Assembly (NCBI RefSeq): GCF_021495345.1
Contig: NZ_CP099397.1
Coordinates: 2,728,001 to 2,792,000 of the forward strand
Length of the DNA: 64,000 bases
Direction: 5' to 3'
From: Pseudomonas hydrolytica
GTDB taxonomy: Bacteria > Pseudomonadota > Gammaproteobacteria > Pseudomonadales > Pseudomonadaceae
The translations under genes and the position numbers were made by a program. The notes beneath the pieces were generated by a model that made no database searches, was not told the origin of the DNA, and was given only the letters and a program-made list of their open reading frames with translations. This document shows positions 33,974 through 41,908 of the stretch, piece after piece. How positions within the stretch are numbered: position 1 is the stretch's first letter; each line of letters starts with the position of its first letter.

Positions 33974-34366
33974 ATGAACCAGTCTTTACCCCAAGACGTA
34001 CTTGATCAGATCGCGCGGGAAATCCTGCACTTCGACCATGCACCGGCAGCCTTTTTGGAAGCCTGGAAGCGAGGCATCCAAATCGCCGGTGTCGAGTGGT
34101 TCGGCGACGGCACCCACGAAGGAATGCAACAAGCCAAGACCAAGTGGGAGCTACGGCCGAACGTACTGAGGCTCAATGACGCCCTGGGCGTTCTGAGCGG
34201 CGGACAGCGGATGTTTCTTTCCGCGATGGTCAGTTTTTACAATGCCAGTGAAGGTGGCGCGATGCTCAAACGCTGCCAGTTCGAGGGGCTTGCCGACCTC
34301 GGTGGTCTCGACCTGGAACGCCGCAAGGTCATCGCCGATCTGGTGCTCCACTACGACGGCTGGTGA
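33974..34366 (+). CDS. ICE protein of unknown function (130 aa)
   Basis: A 130-residue soluble protein. It contains AREILHFDHAPAAFLEAWKRGIQIAGVEWFGDG and a helical C-terminus RMFLSAMVSFYNASEGGAMLKR. No family is recognised with confidence. The ATG at 33974 is preceded by TCGGGAG. It is probably co-transcribed with the 83-residue gene. A bidirectional terminator lies 80 bases after its stop. Confidence 0.6.
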   Translation: MNQSLPQDVLDQIAREILHFDHAPAAFLEAWKRGIQIAGVEWFGDGTHEGMQQAKTKWELRPNVLRLNDALGVLSGGQRMFLSAMVSFYNASEGGAMLKRCQFEGLADLGGLDLERRKVIADLVLHYDGW

Positions 34367-34446
34367 GCCTGCTCTCAGCCCCTTTTCCCCAGACAACATG
34401 CTCCACGTTACTTCACAGGAGCCAACAAGCTCACCACCTTGCTGCC

Positions 34447-34466
34447 AGCCCCTCTAACGAGGGGCT
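34447..34466. terminator. Terminator between convergent accessory genes
   Basis: AGCCCCTC-TAAC-GAGGGGCT followed by ATTT, between the 130-residue gene and the AcrVA2-like gene, which run toward each other. Confidence 0.75.
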
Positions 34467-34499
34467 ATTTCATCGACTTGAGTCCACCCTCGCAGTGTG

Positions 34500-35582
34500 T
34501 CAACGCACGGGGCGTATGGTCGGGGTCAGATTGTCAGGATCGTCAATGTTGACCGGAATCGGAGGCATCCACCGGACGTCCAGTTTGCGTAGGTGTTGGG
34601 GAATAGCCGAACCATCGGGTGTGAACTTGGGGCCAGACCAGAAGGAGTGCCAGTGCTGCGCACGCATATGCGGGGCGAGGGTCTTGCCGGTGCCCGCGTC
34701 GGCGGAACGCATCTCCTCACGACGATCCAGCGCCGTGCGCAATGCAGCCCCCAGGCGGGCGCCAACATCGATCTCCATCGGACCGTCCGCGGGGAACAGC
34801 TTCCAGCCGTCCCGGCGAGTTCGCGTCGGCTGCGGATTGTCCAGGGTCACCTTCGAGCCTTTCCGCGTGACGTCCGGCTCCGCACAGAGATAAAGCAGCA
34901 GCGAAATGAGCGGCGCCAGCGAGACGGCCTGGGGCTGCGCCAGGCCGAGCGGGATATCGGGCGGTACGCCCAGCGCCGTCGCCTGCTCCCGGGCGCTCTG
35001 ATTGACCAGTTCAACCGCCGACTCTATATCGGCAGCCGACAGGACTATCGGCACCGGCAGCAGCGTCTCCGGCGAGAACGGCTGGCGTGGATCGCCCCCA
35101 ACGTCCAGCAGCAACCGCAGCTCAGGCGTGCCACCGCGGGCGATGTCGTACTCCAGGTGAGCAAAGAATCCCTCCAGCGGAATGTCACTCCACGTCAGGC
35201 CCTCCGTCTCGACATAGACACACCAATGCGGCAGCCGAAACAGGTGTTGCGTCGGCAGGCCACCAGACAGCGGCGTATCCAGCAAGGCAGCGCGGAGCGT
35301 TTCGTCGAAGCGGAAAATCCCCTGGGTCATGCGCCAAGTCGCCAGCGCAGTGAGCACGGCGGGATGGTTCACGCGCTCCAGCGGAACACGGTTGGCGCCA
35401 CCCCCGCTGGCAATCGCGTAGCCAGCGGCGATGGGCATGAAGCACCAATCCGGCCAGTCGGGCAGGCCTTTGCCACGATCGGCCCGGAACGCATCGAACT
35501 GCTTCCATGCGCCAGGGTACTGACTGCCCACGGACTCCAGCATGCGTCGGGCGCGGGGGATGCGCTTCTGGAATTGGGTCAT
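34500..35582 (-). CDS. AcrVA2-like protein (anti-CRISPR family member)
   Basis: A 360-residue protein that follows AcrVA2 of Moraxella bovoculi along its length, compared from memory. Shared blocks include ATWRMTQGIFRFDETL (81-96; AcrVA2 GAWRNTLGIYQLDEEI), RLPHWCVYVE (116-125; NLPDWCVYVD), LLLYLCAEPDV (228-238; LLWLCVAEPDI), HMRAQHWHSFW (305-315; HIRRGHWHGYW) and VRWMPPIPVN (336-345; VRWQPAVFVN). AcrVA2 lowers Cas12a levels by triggering decay of cas12a mRNA. It is the last gene of a four-gene minus-strand operon and overlaps the vWA gene by four bases. No cas gene or CRISPR array is in the window, so the target of this distant member is unknown. Confidence 0.75.
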   Translation of the reverse strand: MTQFQKRIPRARRMLESVGSQYPGAWKQFDAFRADRGKGLPDWPDWCFMPIAAGYAIASGGGANRVPLERVNHPAVLTALATWRMTQGIFRFDETLRAALLDTPLSGGLPTQHLFRLPHWCVYVETEGLTWSDIPLEGFFAHLEYDIARGGTPELRLLLDVGGDPRQPFSPETLLPVPIVLSAADIESAVELVNQSAREQATALGVPPDIPLGLAQPQAVSLAPLISLLLYLCAEPDVTRKGSKVTLDNPQPTRTRRDGWKLFPADGPMEIDVGARLGAALRTALDRREEMRSADAGTGKTLAPHMRAQHWHSFWSGPKFTPDGSAIPQHLRKLDVRWMPPIPVNIDDPDNLTPTIRPVR

Positions 35583-36184
35583 CGAGGCGCGTCCAGCAGC
35601 AGTTGTCGGATACTCTGCAAGAGAGCCGGCTGGCCCGCTTTGGCCACGTCGTTCGCAGCATAGTTACCACAGCCGAGTTGAGCCAAGCGCCGCATGAACT
35701 GGATCGCGGACTGCTCCACGTCCGGCCCGATGTAGAGAACATCAATACGACCGGGTAAGCGTCGCGCGGCGGCCAGCGCCAGCTCTTCGTTATCCGGCTG
35801 CCCGTCGCTGATAACCAGCGTCGCCAGCGGCTTGTGCGTGGCAGCGCAATCCAACGCCAAGTGCAGAGCCGTGCCACCATCCAGGCTGTTGCTTGGCAGC
35901 TGATTGATGCCATCGACCGGCGCGCCGGCGAAGGCGATCAGCCGCATCGGTTCAAGCGCATTGGCCAGAATGCCATCGACGGCCTCTCGTAGCAGATCGA
36001 GCTTTCGCCGCTGCCCCCACGCCGGGCTCTCCATCGAGCCGGAAAGATCAGCCACGATGATACGTGGTCCCTCGGTACGATTGAGCCTTTCCTCGTAGCG
36101 TGCGACGTTGCCGGTGTTCGTTGGCAACGTCGAGGCGGACTTGCGAATGAGCGCCTGCAGAGGATTGGAAAGCTGCTTGGACAT
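35579..36184 (-). CDS. von Willebrand factor A domain protein
   Basis: The 201-residue protein has a vWA fold: metal-ion site DLSGS (46-50), then GGTALHLAL and VISDGQPDNEE, the second and third metal-binding segments. The arrangement matches TerY/YfbK-type bacterial vWA proteins, which bind partner proteins through a bound magnesium. There is no signal peptide, so it is cytoplasmic. It is translationally coupled to the AcrVA2-like gene and lies two bases from the upstream unknown gene. vWA proteins often work with AAA ATPases; none is in this operon. Confidence 0.8.
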   Translation of the reverse strand: MSKQLSNPLQALIRKSASTLPTNTGNVARYEERLNRTEGPRIIVADLSGSMESPAWGQRRKLDLLREAVDGILANALEPMRLIAFAGAPVDGINQLPSNSLDGGTALHLALDCAATHKPLATLVISDGQPDNEELALAAARRLPGRIDVLYIGPDVEQSAIQFMRRLAQLGCGNYAANDVAKAGQPALLQSIRQLLLDAPR

Positions 36185-36186
36185 GA

Positions 36187-36807
36187 TTATTCCTCGGGCC
36201 AGCGATAGTCGCTGCCAGATATGAAAGTATCGGTTGGGAGCACCGCTGCGGCGGCTGCGCAGAAGGTAACGAAGTCCTGCTTGCGATTGACCAGTGCCTG
36301 CACCGTCCTGATATCCGCGGTCTTGACGCGATAATCGACCAGATGGTTGCGGGTGTAGCGGTACGAGCCGGGGTTGATGATCAAGCGCATGCTGCCACGG
36401 CTATAGCAATGCAAGATGCTGATGTCGGCTGGCGACTTGCCGACCATCGTGGCAGCCTGGCGCAGCAGTGCCATGTCCCGTTGCTTCTGCTCCTCGGCGA
36501 GGATACGCGCTCGCTCGGAGGCCTGAACTGCGGAGGCGGCACGATGAGCGGCAGTTCGACGTTCCTCCTCGTAGCGGGCCTGTGCAGCGGCGTCTCGGGC
36601 GATGCGCTCCGTCTCGCGTGCGCGTGCAGCTCGGATTTCCGCCTCTGAGGCCTCACGCGCGATCCGAGCCTTCTCGGCCTCGGAAAGCATCATGTCCCGC
36701 ATGGCCTGTGCCGCTGCCGGACTCCGCCTGAGCGATTCCAAGCAGCAAGCCCGTGCCAGCTCCACAAGCTGGTCGTCGCTGATATCCGAGAAATCGAGAC
36801 CGTCCAT
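36187..36807 (-). CDS. Unknown protein with central coiled coil, middle of the AcrVA2-like operon
   Basis: A 206-residue protein. The N-terminus (LDFSDISDDQLVELARACCLESLRR) resembles a short helical binding motif. Residues about 45-115 are a Glu/Arg/Ala-rich coiled coil. The C-terminal 80 residues (MVGKSPADISILHCYSRGSMRLIINPGSYRYTRNHLVDY) form a distinct alpha/beta unit that I cannot assign. It may bridge the vWA protein and a partner. Confidence 0.55.
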   Translation of the reverse strand: MDGLDFSDISDDQLVELARACCLESLRRSPAAAQAMRDMMLSEAEKARIAREASEAEIRAARARETERIARDAAAQARYEEERRTAAHRAASAVQASERARILAEEQKQRDMALLRQAATMVGKSPADISILHCYSRGSMRLIINPGSYRYTRNHLVDYRVKTADIRTVQALVNRKQDFVTFCAAAAAVLPTDTFISGSDYRWPEE

Positions 36808-36808
36808 T

Positions 36809-37165
36809 TCAGCCCTCCTCCGAGGTTTCCACGGCCTCGATCATCTCATCCACGGAAACACCCAGCGCAGCCGCGTAGACAGCATTGGCACTGCCGTAGT
36901 GCGACAGCAGTGCATGGGTGACTGCCGCAATCTGCTTGTGGGTTACGTGGGAGTATCGGCTGCGGGGGTTCTGCATCGTGTAAACGATGCTGGTTATCTT
37001 CTCATCGCCCAAGGTACTGGCGAGTTTCAGCAATTGCGGGACGTTGAAAAAGCCCCCCTTCTGGAACAGGCCGGTTTCAACGGCATACTTGTCGGCGTCA
37101 CCGGGCATGTAACGGGCGTCCGCTCGTTTAATGATGCCGGCCACATAGCCGATATAAGCGTCCAT
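36809..37165 (-). CDS. Unknown protein, first gene of the AcrVA2-like operon
   Basis: A 118-residue helical protein (MDAYIGYVAGIIKRADARYMPGD, ITSIVYTMQNPRSRYSHVTHKQIAAVTHALL). I recognise no family. It starts the tight operon with the coiled-coil, vWA and AcrVA2-like genes (gaps of one or two bases or overlaps). An AGGAGAAAG ribosome site precedes the ATG. The operon promoter should lie in 37166-37288. Confidence 0.55.
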   Translation of the reverse strand: MDAYIGYVAGIIKRADARYMPGDADKYAVETGLFQKGGFFNVPQLLKLASTLGDEKITSIVYTMQNPRSRYSHVTHKQIAAVTHALLSHYGSANAVYAAALGVSVDEMIEAVETSEEG

Positions 37166-37288
37166 GGCTTTCTCCTGACGAGATCTTTCCGGCTACTCAC
37201 CGCCGGCGGGTGTGCGTCAACTTCTGGCACCCGGGTAACCTATCCCGGATAAATGCCAGGATTCAATACGCCAACACTGTCAATCTGA

Positions 37289-37711
37289 TCAATGCTCGCG
37301 CCAGGGGGCCAGACAGGGAATTTCCGCAACCTTCCGATACTTGCCAGGCAGGCACAATTGCTCTCCCTCGCGCGTCCACACGGTGACCACGAAACCACCA
37401 CCCTGATCGGTGTCCGGCAGGCGCCGGTCGGATTGTTCAGCGACCAGGTGCAGGCAGTACGGCGCGTCACTGCCGTCCTCGAACAGCAGCTCCCACGCTT
37501 CACGACCACCCAGCTGATGCCACGGTCCCTGGCTGACGATCACATAGCGGCCGGCCCGCATATCGGCCAGCGCTGGCACCAGTGTGTCCGGCAGAAGCAC
37601 TCGGCCCGCACCGGCGTTCCATGAAAGAAATGCGTAACCCTTGGCGGCGTGCTGGCTGTCCCAGTAGTTCGTATGCGCGACAGCCTGTCCGTTGTTCTCG
37701 ATGATGTGCAT
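37289..37711 (-). CDS. Unknown ICE protein (140 aa)
   Basis: A 140-residue protein beginning with HIIENNGQAVAHTNYWDSQHAAKGYAFLSWNAGAGRVLLPD and carrying a later LLFEDGSDAPYCLHLVAEQSDRRLP and VVTVWTREG. It is soluble and rich in beta strands. No function is recognised. It has the same direction as the AcrVA2-like operon but a separate upstream region (124 bases gap), so co-transcription is possible but not certain. Confidence 0.6.
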   Translation of the reverse strand: MHIIENNGQAVAHTNYWDSQHAAKGYAFLSWNAGAGRVLLPDTLVPALADMRAGRYVIVSQGPWHQLGGREAWELLFEDGSDAPYCLHLVAEQSDRRLPDTDQGGGFVVTVWTREGEQLCLPGKYRKVAEIPCLAPWREH

Positions 37712-37857
37712 TGCCCTTCGCTCTCGTAGCTACGGTGCCCATTCCCCGTGTCGAGGTGGACAGCACCAGGTGAATCCCAGGTGGATCAGCGCATGGGGCG
37801 CTCATTGCCAATACGGGTGCGGCGAAACGTCAATACTCCCTCGATGTTCTGAGCGAG

Positions 37858-37950
37858 GAGCTGAATCAGCTCGACACGTCTGCTGCCAGAATTGGCGGCA
37901 TGCCCATCAACCAAGGCCTTCAAGGCTGCGCCGTGCCCCGTCGCACGGGC
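37858..37950 (+). promoter_or_regulatory. Repeated structured leader, copy C
   Basis: Hairpin GAGCTGAATCAGCTC (37858-37872), GGCATGCCCATCAACC, then the core GGCCTTCAAGGCTGC (37915-37929) followed by a GCCGTGC/GCACGGG hairpin. It precedes the DUF5983-like gene. This copy lies in the gene-free stretch 37712-38005. Confidence 0.65.
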
Positions 37951-38005
37951 CATTTTCTTCTGCGGACGTCCCTACGTCCAGCCGCGGAACTCCACAGGTA
38001 TATAC

Positions 38006-38227
38006 CTGACCACAACACCATCCGATCGAAACACAATTTGGACGACGGACAACCTGTTGCACGTCGAAGGTATCACCGCTGAGCGGCTGCGTAAGGAGCA
38101 CCTGGACAAGGATGTTCCAGCATCACTGGTAGACGTCCTGCATCAAGCGGCCGATGCCGACGTTCGCATCCTGATTCTGGATGCCGATGCCCCCACGCTC
38201 GGCGGAATCGCGCTGTATCAGGCGTAA
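38006..38227 (+). CDS. DUF5983-like small protein, probable CTG start
   Basis: About 73 residues. The C-terminal part, DVPASLVDVLHQAADADVRILILDADAPTLGGIALYQA, matches the DUF5983 family end as I remember it (DVL..A...G...I.FD.D....GLP.YDW). No in-frame ATG exists upstream within the region beyond leader C; the first plausible start is CTG at 38006, four bases after an ACAGGTA stretch. Either this is a non-standard start or the ATG has been mutated. An in-frame TTG at 37892 lies inside the leader and is unlikely. Confidence 0.5.
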   Translation: MTTTPSDRNTIWTTDNLLHVEGITAERLRKEHLDKDVPASLVDVLHQAADADVRILILDADAPTLGGIALYQA

Positions 38228-38260
38228 GGCCGGACACCTGGGCCGCAGAGTCTCTCTATC

Positions 38261-38285
38261 AGCCCCTCATCGAGAGGCTTTTTCT
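38261..38285 (+). terminator. Terminator after the DUF5983-like gene
   Basis: AGCCCCTC-ATC-GAGAGGCT imperfect stem followed by TTTTTC. Confidence 0.75.
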
Positions 38286-38345
38286 CGTCTGGAGAACGGC
38301 CAATACGGTGACCACCGGATTCGATTTGCCACGCGCAAACCGACC

Positions 38346-38440
38346 GCCAGCGCACCATCGTTGCCGCATGTTCGCTGGCGTCGCCGGCAACATCCCAGGC
38401 AGTCGAGACCTTAAAGGCTGCGGTGCGGTTCACCGCATTG
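38346..38440 (+). promoter_or_regulatory. Repeated structured leader, copy D
   Basis: Outer hairpin GCCAGCG (38346-38352) with CGCTGGC (38373-38379), then GGCAACATCCCAGGCAGTC and the core GAGACCTTAAAGGCTGC (38405-38421), and a GGTGCGG/CCGCATT hairpin. It lies about 100-190 bases before the 265-residue gene, in a 310-base gene-free gap (38228-38537). Confidence 0.55.
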
Positions 38441-38537
38441 GTTGCACTGTTACCCGGCGCATGTCGCGCCATCCACCCCTCAAGGGACATCCTCCCTTGC
38501 GGGCGGGAGTCCCTTGTTTTCCATCAAGGAGTCTCCA

Positions 38538-39335
38538 ATGGATACCCAAGCTATCCGCGCACAAATGCCCGTTCTGGTCGCTGGTCATGTTCCCCGTAAT
38601 GTCCACACGTTCAAGTTCAATATCTTCGATGGACAACCCAAGGTCTCGACGCTGGGCTTCCACATCGATCCCAGGCCATTCGAGGGCAAGGTGATCGCTG
38701 ACACCGGCGACGCCATCGTCGTCAAGACCGGCCGTACCGAGTTCGCTGTACTCGACCGCGCACTCCTGACCGAAGTACCTGGCGAAGGCACCAAGGTGCA
38801 GGTCCAGCCATATGCCCGCCGCCGTTTCGACGGCCTGCGCGCGGACACACCGGAAGAACGCACCGAGTACACCGCAGACGGCACGCCCTATAAGGTGCAA
38901 ACGCACATCCTCGGTTCCGCGCCGGCCAAGCTGCCGATCCCGCAACCACGCTGCCCAGAGTTGCAGGATCTCATCAACCAGCTGGAACAGTTGCCTGCTC
39001 CCGACGGCTTCCGCCACATCACCCACTTGCTGGTGGATGCCGGCGCGCAGGACTTCTCCATCGTCGACCCGCTACCCGACGACATCATCAAAACGCCTCC
39101 ATCGATCAGCTTCACCGTTGCCACAGCAAAGTTCCAGGGTCAGGTCATCGTGTTGTACGAACGGGCCGACGACCTCTACGCGATCGAGCTGAAACGCGAC
39201 GGAGAACTCGTCGAACGCATCGATCAAGTGTTCTTCGACTCGCTCGGGGAAACGCTGGAGCAACTGATCGACGATGGAAGTTGGCGGCGCATCCGCGTGC
39301 AATACCTGTCGGGGAGCAAACCCACCCGGCACTGA
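38538..39335 (+). CDS. Unknown ICE protein (265 aa)
   Basis: The 265-residue protein begins DTQAIRAQMPVLVAGHVPRNVHTFKFNIFDGQPKVSTLGF. It consists of several short beta-rich blocks (VIADTGDAIVVKTGRTEFAVLD, GTKVQVQPYARRRFDGL, SFTVATAKFQGQVIVLYE). The N-terminal strands resemble those of KfrB- or DUF-like plasmid proteins, but I cannot assign it. The ATG at 38538 follows CAAGGAGTCTCC. It is soluble and acidic. Confidence 0.6.
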   Translation: MDTQAIRAQMPVLVAGHVPRNVHTFKFNIFDGQPKVSTLGFHIDPRPFEGKVIADTGDAIVVKTGRTEFAVLDRALLTEVPGEGTKVQVQPYARRRFDGLRADTPEERTEYTADGTPYKVQTHILGSAPAKLPIPQPRCPELQDLINQLEQLPAPDGFRHITHLLVDAGAQDFSIVDPLPDDIIKTPPSISFTVATAKFQGQVIVLYERADDLYAIELKRDGELVERIDQVFFDSLGETLEQLIDDGSWRRIRVQYLSGSKPTRH

Positions 39336-39397
39336 CCGCACCGCTTCTCGCCCTTGCGGCAAGAAACCCCTCATCCATAAGTCAGGAGATCATATCC

Positions 39398-39763
39398 ATG
39401 TCTCTACGATTCAAAGGCGCGGACCTGCGCCCCGTGCTTGCCGAAGCGGTTGCCAATCAGTGCCGCGTTATCTTGGTCAAAGACCAGGGCGTGTACTTCC
39501 TCGCCGAGCGGGGCGAACGTCGGCCCGATGGACGCCAGACGTTGCTCGCCTTTGCAGTCGGCTGCAATCCAGACATCGATCCATTCGATGACTGGTGGGA
39601 GTTGGCAAGAACCGAGCTCGGCGGCGATGACTTCGGCGAGGACTTCGACCCGAAAGACAAGGTTTTCGGACACATCCTGAATAGCGAGGACGACCTGGAG
39701 TTGTCTGCCACCGCTACCCACCTGTCCCTCAAGCCAGTGCCACCAACACTTGGCGGCAACTGA
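39398..39763 (+). CDS. DUF3085 family protein
   Basis: A 121-residue acidic protein with the DUF3085 pattern: SLRFKGADLRPVLAEAVA, VYFLAERGERRPDGRQTLLAFAVGCNP, DPFDDWWELARTELGGDDF. The family is found in PFGI-1-type elements and plasmids; its function is unknown. It has its own AGGAGATCATATCC ribosome region and a terminator right after the stop. Confidence 0.75.
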   Translation: MSLRFKGADLRPVLAEAVANQCRVILVKDQGVYFLAERGERRPDGRQTLLAFAVGCNPDIDPFDDWWELARTELGGDDFGEDFDPKDKVFGHILNSEDDLELSATATHLSLKPVPPTLGGN

Positions 39764-39773
39764 CCTCTCCCAC

Positions 39774-39793
39774 AGCCCCCGTTCGCGGGGGCT
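39774..39793 (+). terminator. Terminator after the DUF3085 gene
   Basis: AGCCCCC-GTTC-GCGGGGGCT stem with a C/T-rich tail (TCTTCTG). Confidence 0.7.
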
Positions 39794-39886
39794 TCTTCTG
39801 ATCGCAGTGCCCCTCGCGCATTCCCCGTCTCCAGGCCGCACCGGCCCCTCGCCGGTTGACGCCGGCCTGCCCCAGGAGACGTCCGC

Positions 39887-40729
39887 ATGCGCGACCCGTT
39901 CAAGATCGACCACCCCACCTGCATCAGTTTCAGCGGCGGCCGCACAAGTGCATATATGCTCTGGCGTGTGCTACAGGCCAACGGCGGATTGCCCCCGACA
40001 ACCGTGGTCTGCTTCGCCAATACCGGCAAAGAAGTCGAGCCTACGTTGCGATTCGTGCGCGAATGCGCCGAGCGCTGGAAAGTGCCTATCCATTGGCTCG
40101 AATACCGAACCACGGAAGTGGGATTCGCAGAGGTAGATTTCGCCACCGCCAACCGACAGGGCGAGCCGTTCGAGGCGTTGATCCGCCACCGCCAGTATCT
40201 ACCGAACCCTGTTGCCCGCGCCTGCACCACCAGCTTGAAGATCCGACCGATGCACAAATTCCTGCGCGGCCTTGGCTGGACGGAGTGGGATCAGTTCATC
40301 GGCATTCGCGCCGACGAGCAGCGCCGCGTCGCCAAAATTCGCGCGCGAGGTCATTCCACCGAGTCGGCCAGCGAGATCATGTGCATGCCGCTGGCTGAGG
40401 CCGGCATCACGGTGCATGACGTGATCGACTTCTGGCAGTCCCAACCCTTCGACCTGCGGTTGCTGAGCGTCAACGGTCGAACCTTGGAAGGAAACTGTGA
40501 CCTCTGTTTCCTCAAGCCCCAGCGTCAGCGCCTGGCACTGATCAAAGCCAGACCCGAGGCAGCCGAATGGTGGATTCGCATGGAGTCGCTGAATCTTGCG
40601 AGCAAGCCGAGCGGCGCTAGATTTCGTGCCGACGGTCCCACCTATGCCGAGTTGGCGCGCTTCGCCGCCGATCAGGGAGACCTATTCGACCCAGCCGAAG
40701 AGTCCATCTCCTGCTACTGCGGCGACTGA
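39887..40729 (+). CDS. PAPS-reductase/DndC-like PP-loop protein
   Basis: The 280-residue protein belongs to the adenine-nucleotide alpha-hydrolase fold with the PP-loop SFSGGRTSAYML (14-25) and the second motif VVCFANTGKEVE. Cysteines in CTTSLK, NCDLCFLK and the C-terminal SCYCGD may hold a metal or Fe-S cluster. Phage and ICE versions of this family are not thought to perform sulfate reduction; one relative, DndC, activates sulfur for DNA phosphorothioation. No other dnd gene is present, so the role here is unknown. The end of the gene marks the insertion point of the metabolic cargo island. Confidence 0.75.
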   Translation: MRDPFKIDHPTCISFSGGRTSAYMLWRVLQANGGLPPTTVVCFANTGKEVEPTLRFVRECAERWKVPIHWLEYRTTEVGFAEVDFATANRQGEPFEALIRHRQYLPNPVARACTTSLKIRPMHKFLRGLGWTEWDQFIGIRADEQRRVAKIRARGHSTESASEIMCMPLAEAGITVHDVIDFWQSQPFDLRLLSVNGRTLEGNCDLCFLKPQRQRLALIKARPEAAEWWIRMESLNLASKPSGARFRADGPTYAELARFAADQGDLFDPAEESISCYCGD

Positions 40730-40977
40730 CGAGCATGTTTTCTGGCAGTTGTTAGTTCACTTGACTAAGAAAGAGTCCTGCTGATCGGCCAGAAGCAGAC
40801 ATTGGAGCAGACTCCTCCTTGGCCAAAGAAGTCGATCCTATACAAGCAATATTACCGATTCGCTTGTTCTACTGAGCTTGGATGTCGCCGTGACGACTTT
40901 CCAAAGTGATGTAGAACCAGAGTAATTAACCGCGCTAGATGGCACAATTGTAATTGGCTTATAACAGAGGCGCATAA

Positions 40978-41871
40978 ATGACCGCTGACAGCTACGATCA
41001 GCTCGCGATCTTCTCGGTCGTGGCACAGGAGCGCAGCTTCACCCATGCCGCAGCCAAGCTCGGCATGTCGCAGCCTGCTTTGAGTCGGGCCATGCGTCAG
41101 TTGGAGGAACGCCTGGGCGTCAGATTGCTTGCGCGCACCACCAGGAGCGTTTCCCCTACGGAGGCAGGGGAACATCTGCTACGAGTGGTCGCCCCCAGGT
41201 TCGAGGAAATCAACACCGAGCTGGGCTTACTCAGCAAGTTTCGCGACAGGCCAGCAGGTAAGCTGCGCATCACCGCTGGCGAGCATTCCGCAATCACGAT
41301 CCTGCAACCAGTACTCACGAAGCTACTGCCCGACAATCCTGACCTCAACATCGAGATCATCGTGGACTACGGCCTGACCGACATCGTGGCGGAAGGCTAC
41401 GATGCTGGCGTCCGGCTGGGTGAGCAGGTCGCCAAGGACATGATCGCAGTACGCATCGGCCCCGATATGCGCATGGCCGTTGTCGGCTCCCCGGAGTATT
41501 TTTCCCGGCATCCAAAGCCCAAACTCCCGCGCGATCTCATGCAGCACAACTGCATCAACATCCGCCTGCCGACTTACGGCGGTATCTTTCCCTGGGAGTT
41601 CGAGAAGGAGGGGCAGGAGCTGAAGGTGCGCGTCGAAGGCCAATTGGTGTTCAACAACATCGCCATGCGTCTGCAGGCTGCCCTCAAGGGGTTGGGGCTG
41701 GCCTACATGCCCGAGGATCAGGTGCAGCCGTATGTTGCGGAGGGTCGGTTGATTCATGTGCTGGCGGACTGGTGTGAACCGTTCTCGGGATACCACCTCT
41801 ACTACCCGAGCCGACACCAGACCTCACCCGCCTTTACATTATTTCGCGATGCTCTGCGCTATTCAGGCTGA
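40978..41871 (+). CDS. LysR-type regulator of the metabolic cargo island
   Basis: A 297-residue LysR protein. It has the N-terminal winged helix (YDQLAIFSVVAQERSFTHAAAKLGMSQPALSRAMRQLEERLGVRLLARTTRSVS) and an effector domain of the CrgA/AaeR-like group. It is on the opposite strand to the CMD-cupin-hydrolase genes and convergent with them, so it probably acts on their promoter at the far end (44.2-44.4 kb). The effector is not known. The upstream gap is AT-rich. Confidence 0.88.
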   Translation: MTADSYDQLAIFSVVAQERSFTHAAAKLGMSQPALSRAMRQLEERLGVRLLARTTRSVSPTEAGEHLLRVVAPRFEEINTELGLLSKFRDRPAGKLRITAGEHSAITILQPVLTKLLPDNPDLNIEIIVDYGLTDIVAEGYDAGVRLGEQVAKDMIAVRIGPDMRMAVVGSPEYFSRHPKPKLPRDLMQHNCINIRLPTYGGIFPWEFEKEGQELKVRVEGQLVFNNIAMRLQAALKGLGLAYMPEDQVQPYVAEGRLIHVLADWCEPFSGYHLYYPSRHQTSPAFTLFRDALRYSG

Positions 41872-41908
41872 TTTGACCTGTACCCTCACTGGGTGAGCGA
41901 GCCCTGAC

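Noticed and set aside
39887..40729. A dnd/phosphorothioation system based on the DndC-like gene
   Set aside because: No dndA, dndB, dndD or dndE gene is nearby; a single PP-loop protein is not enough.
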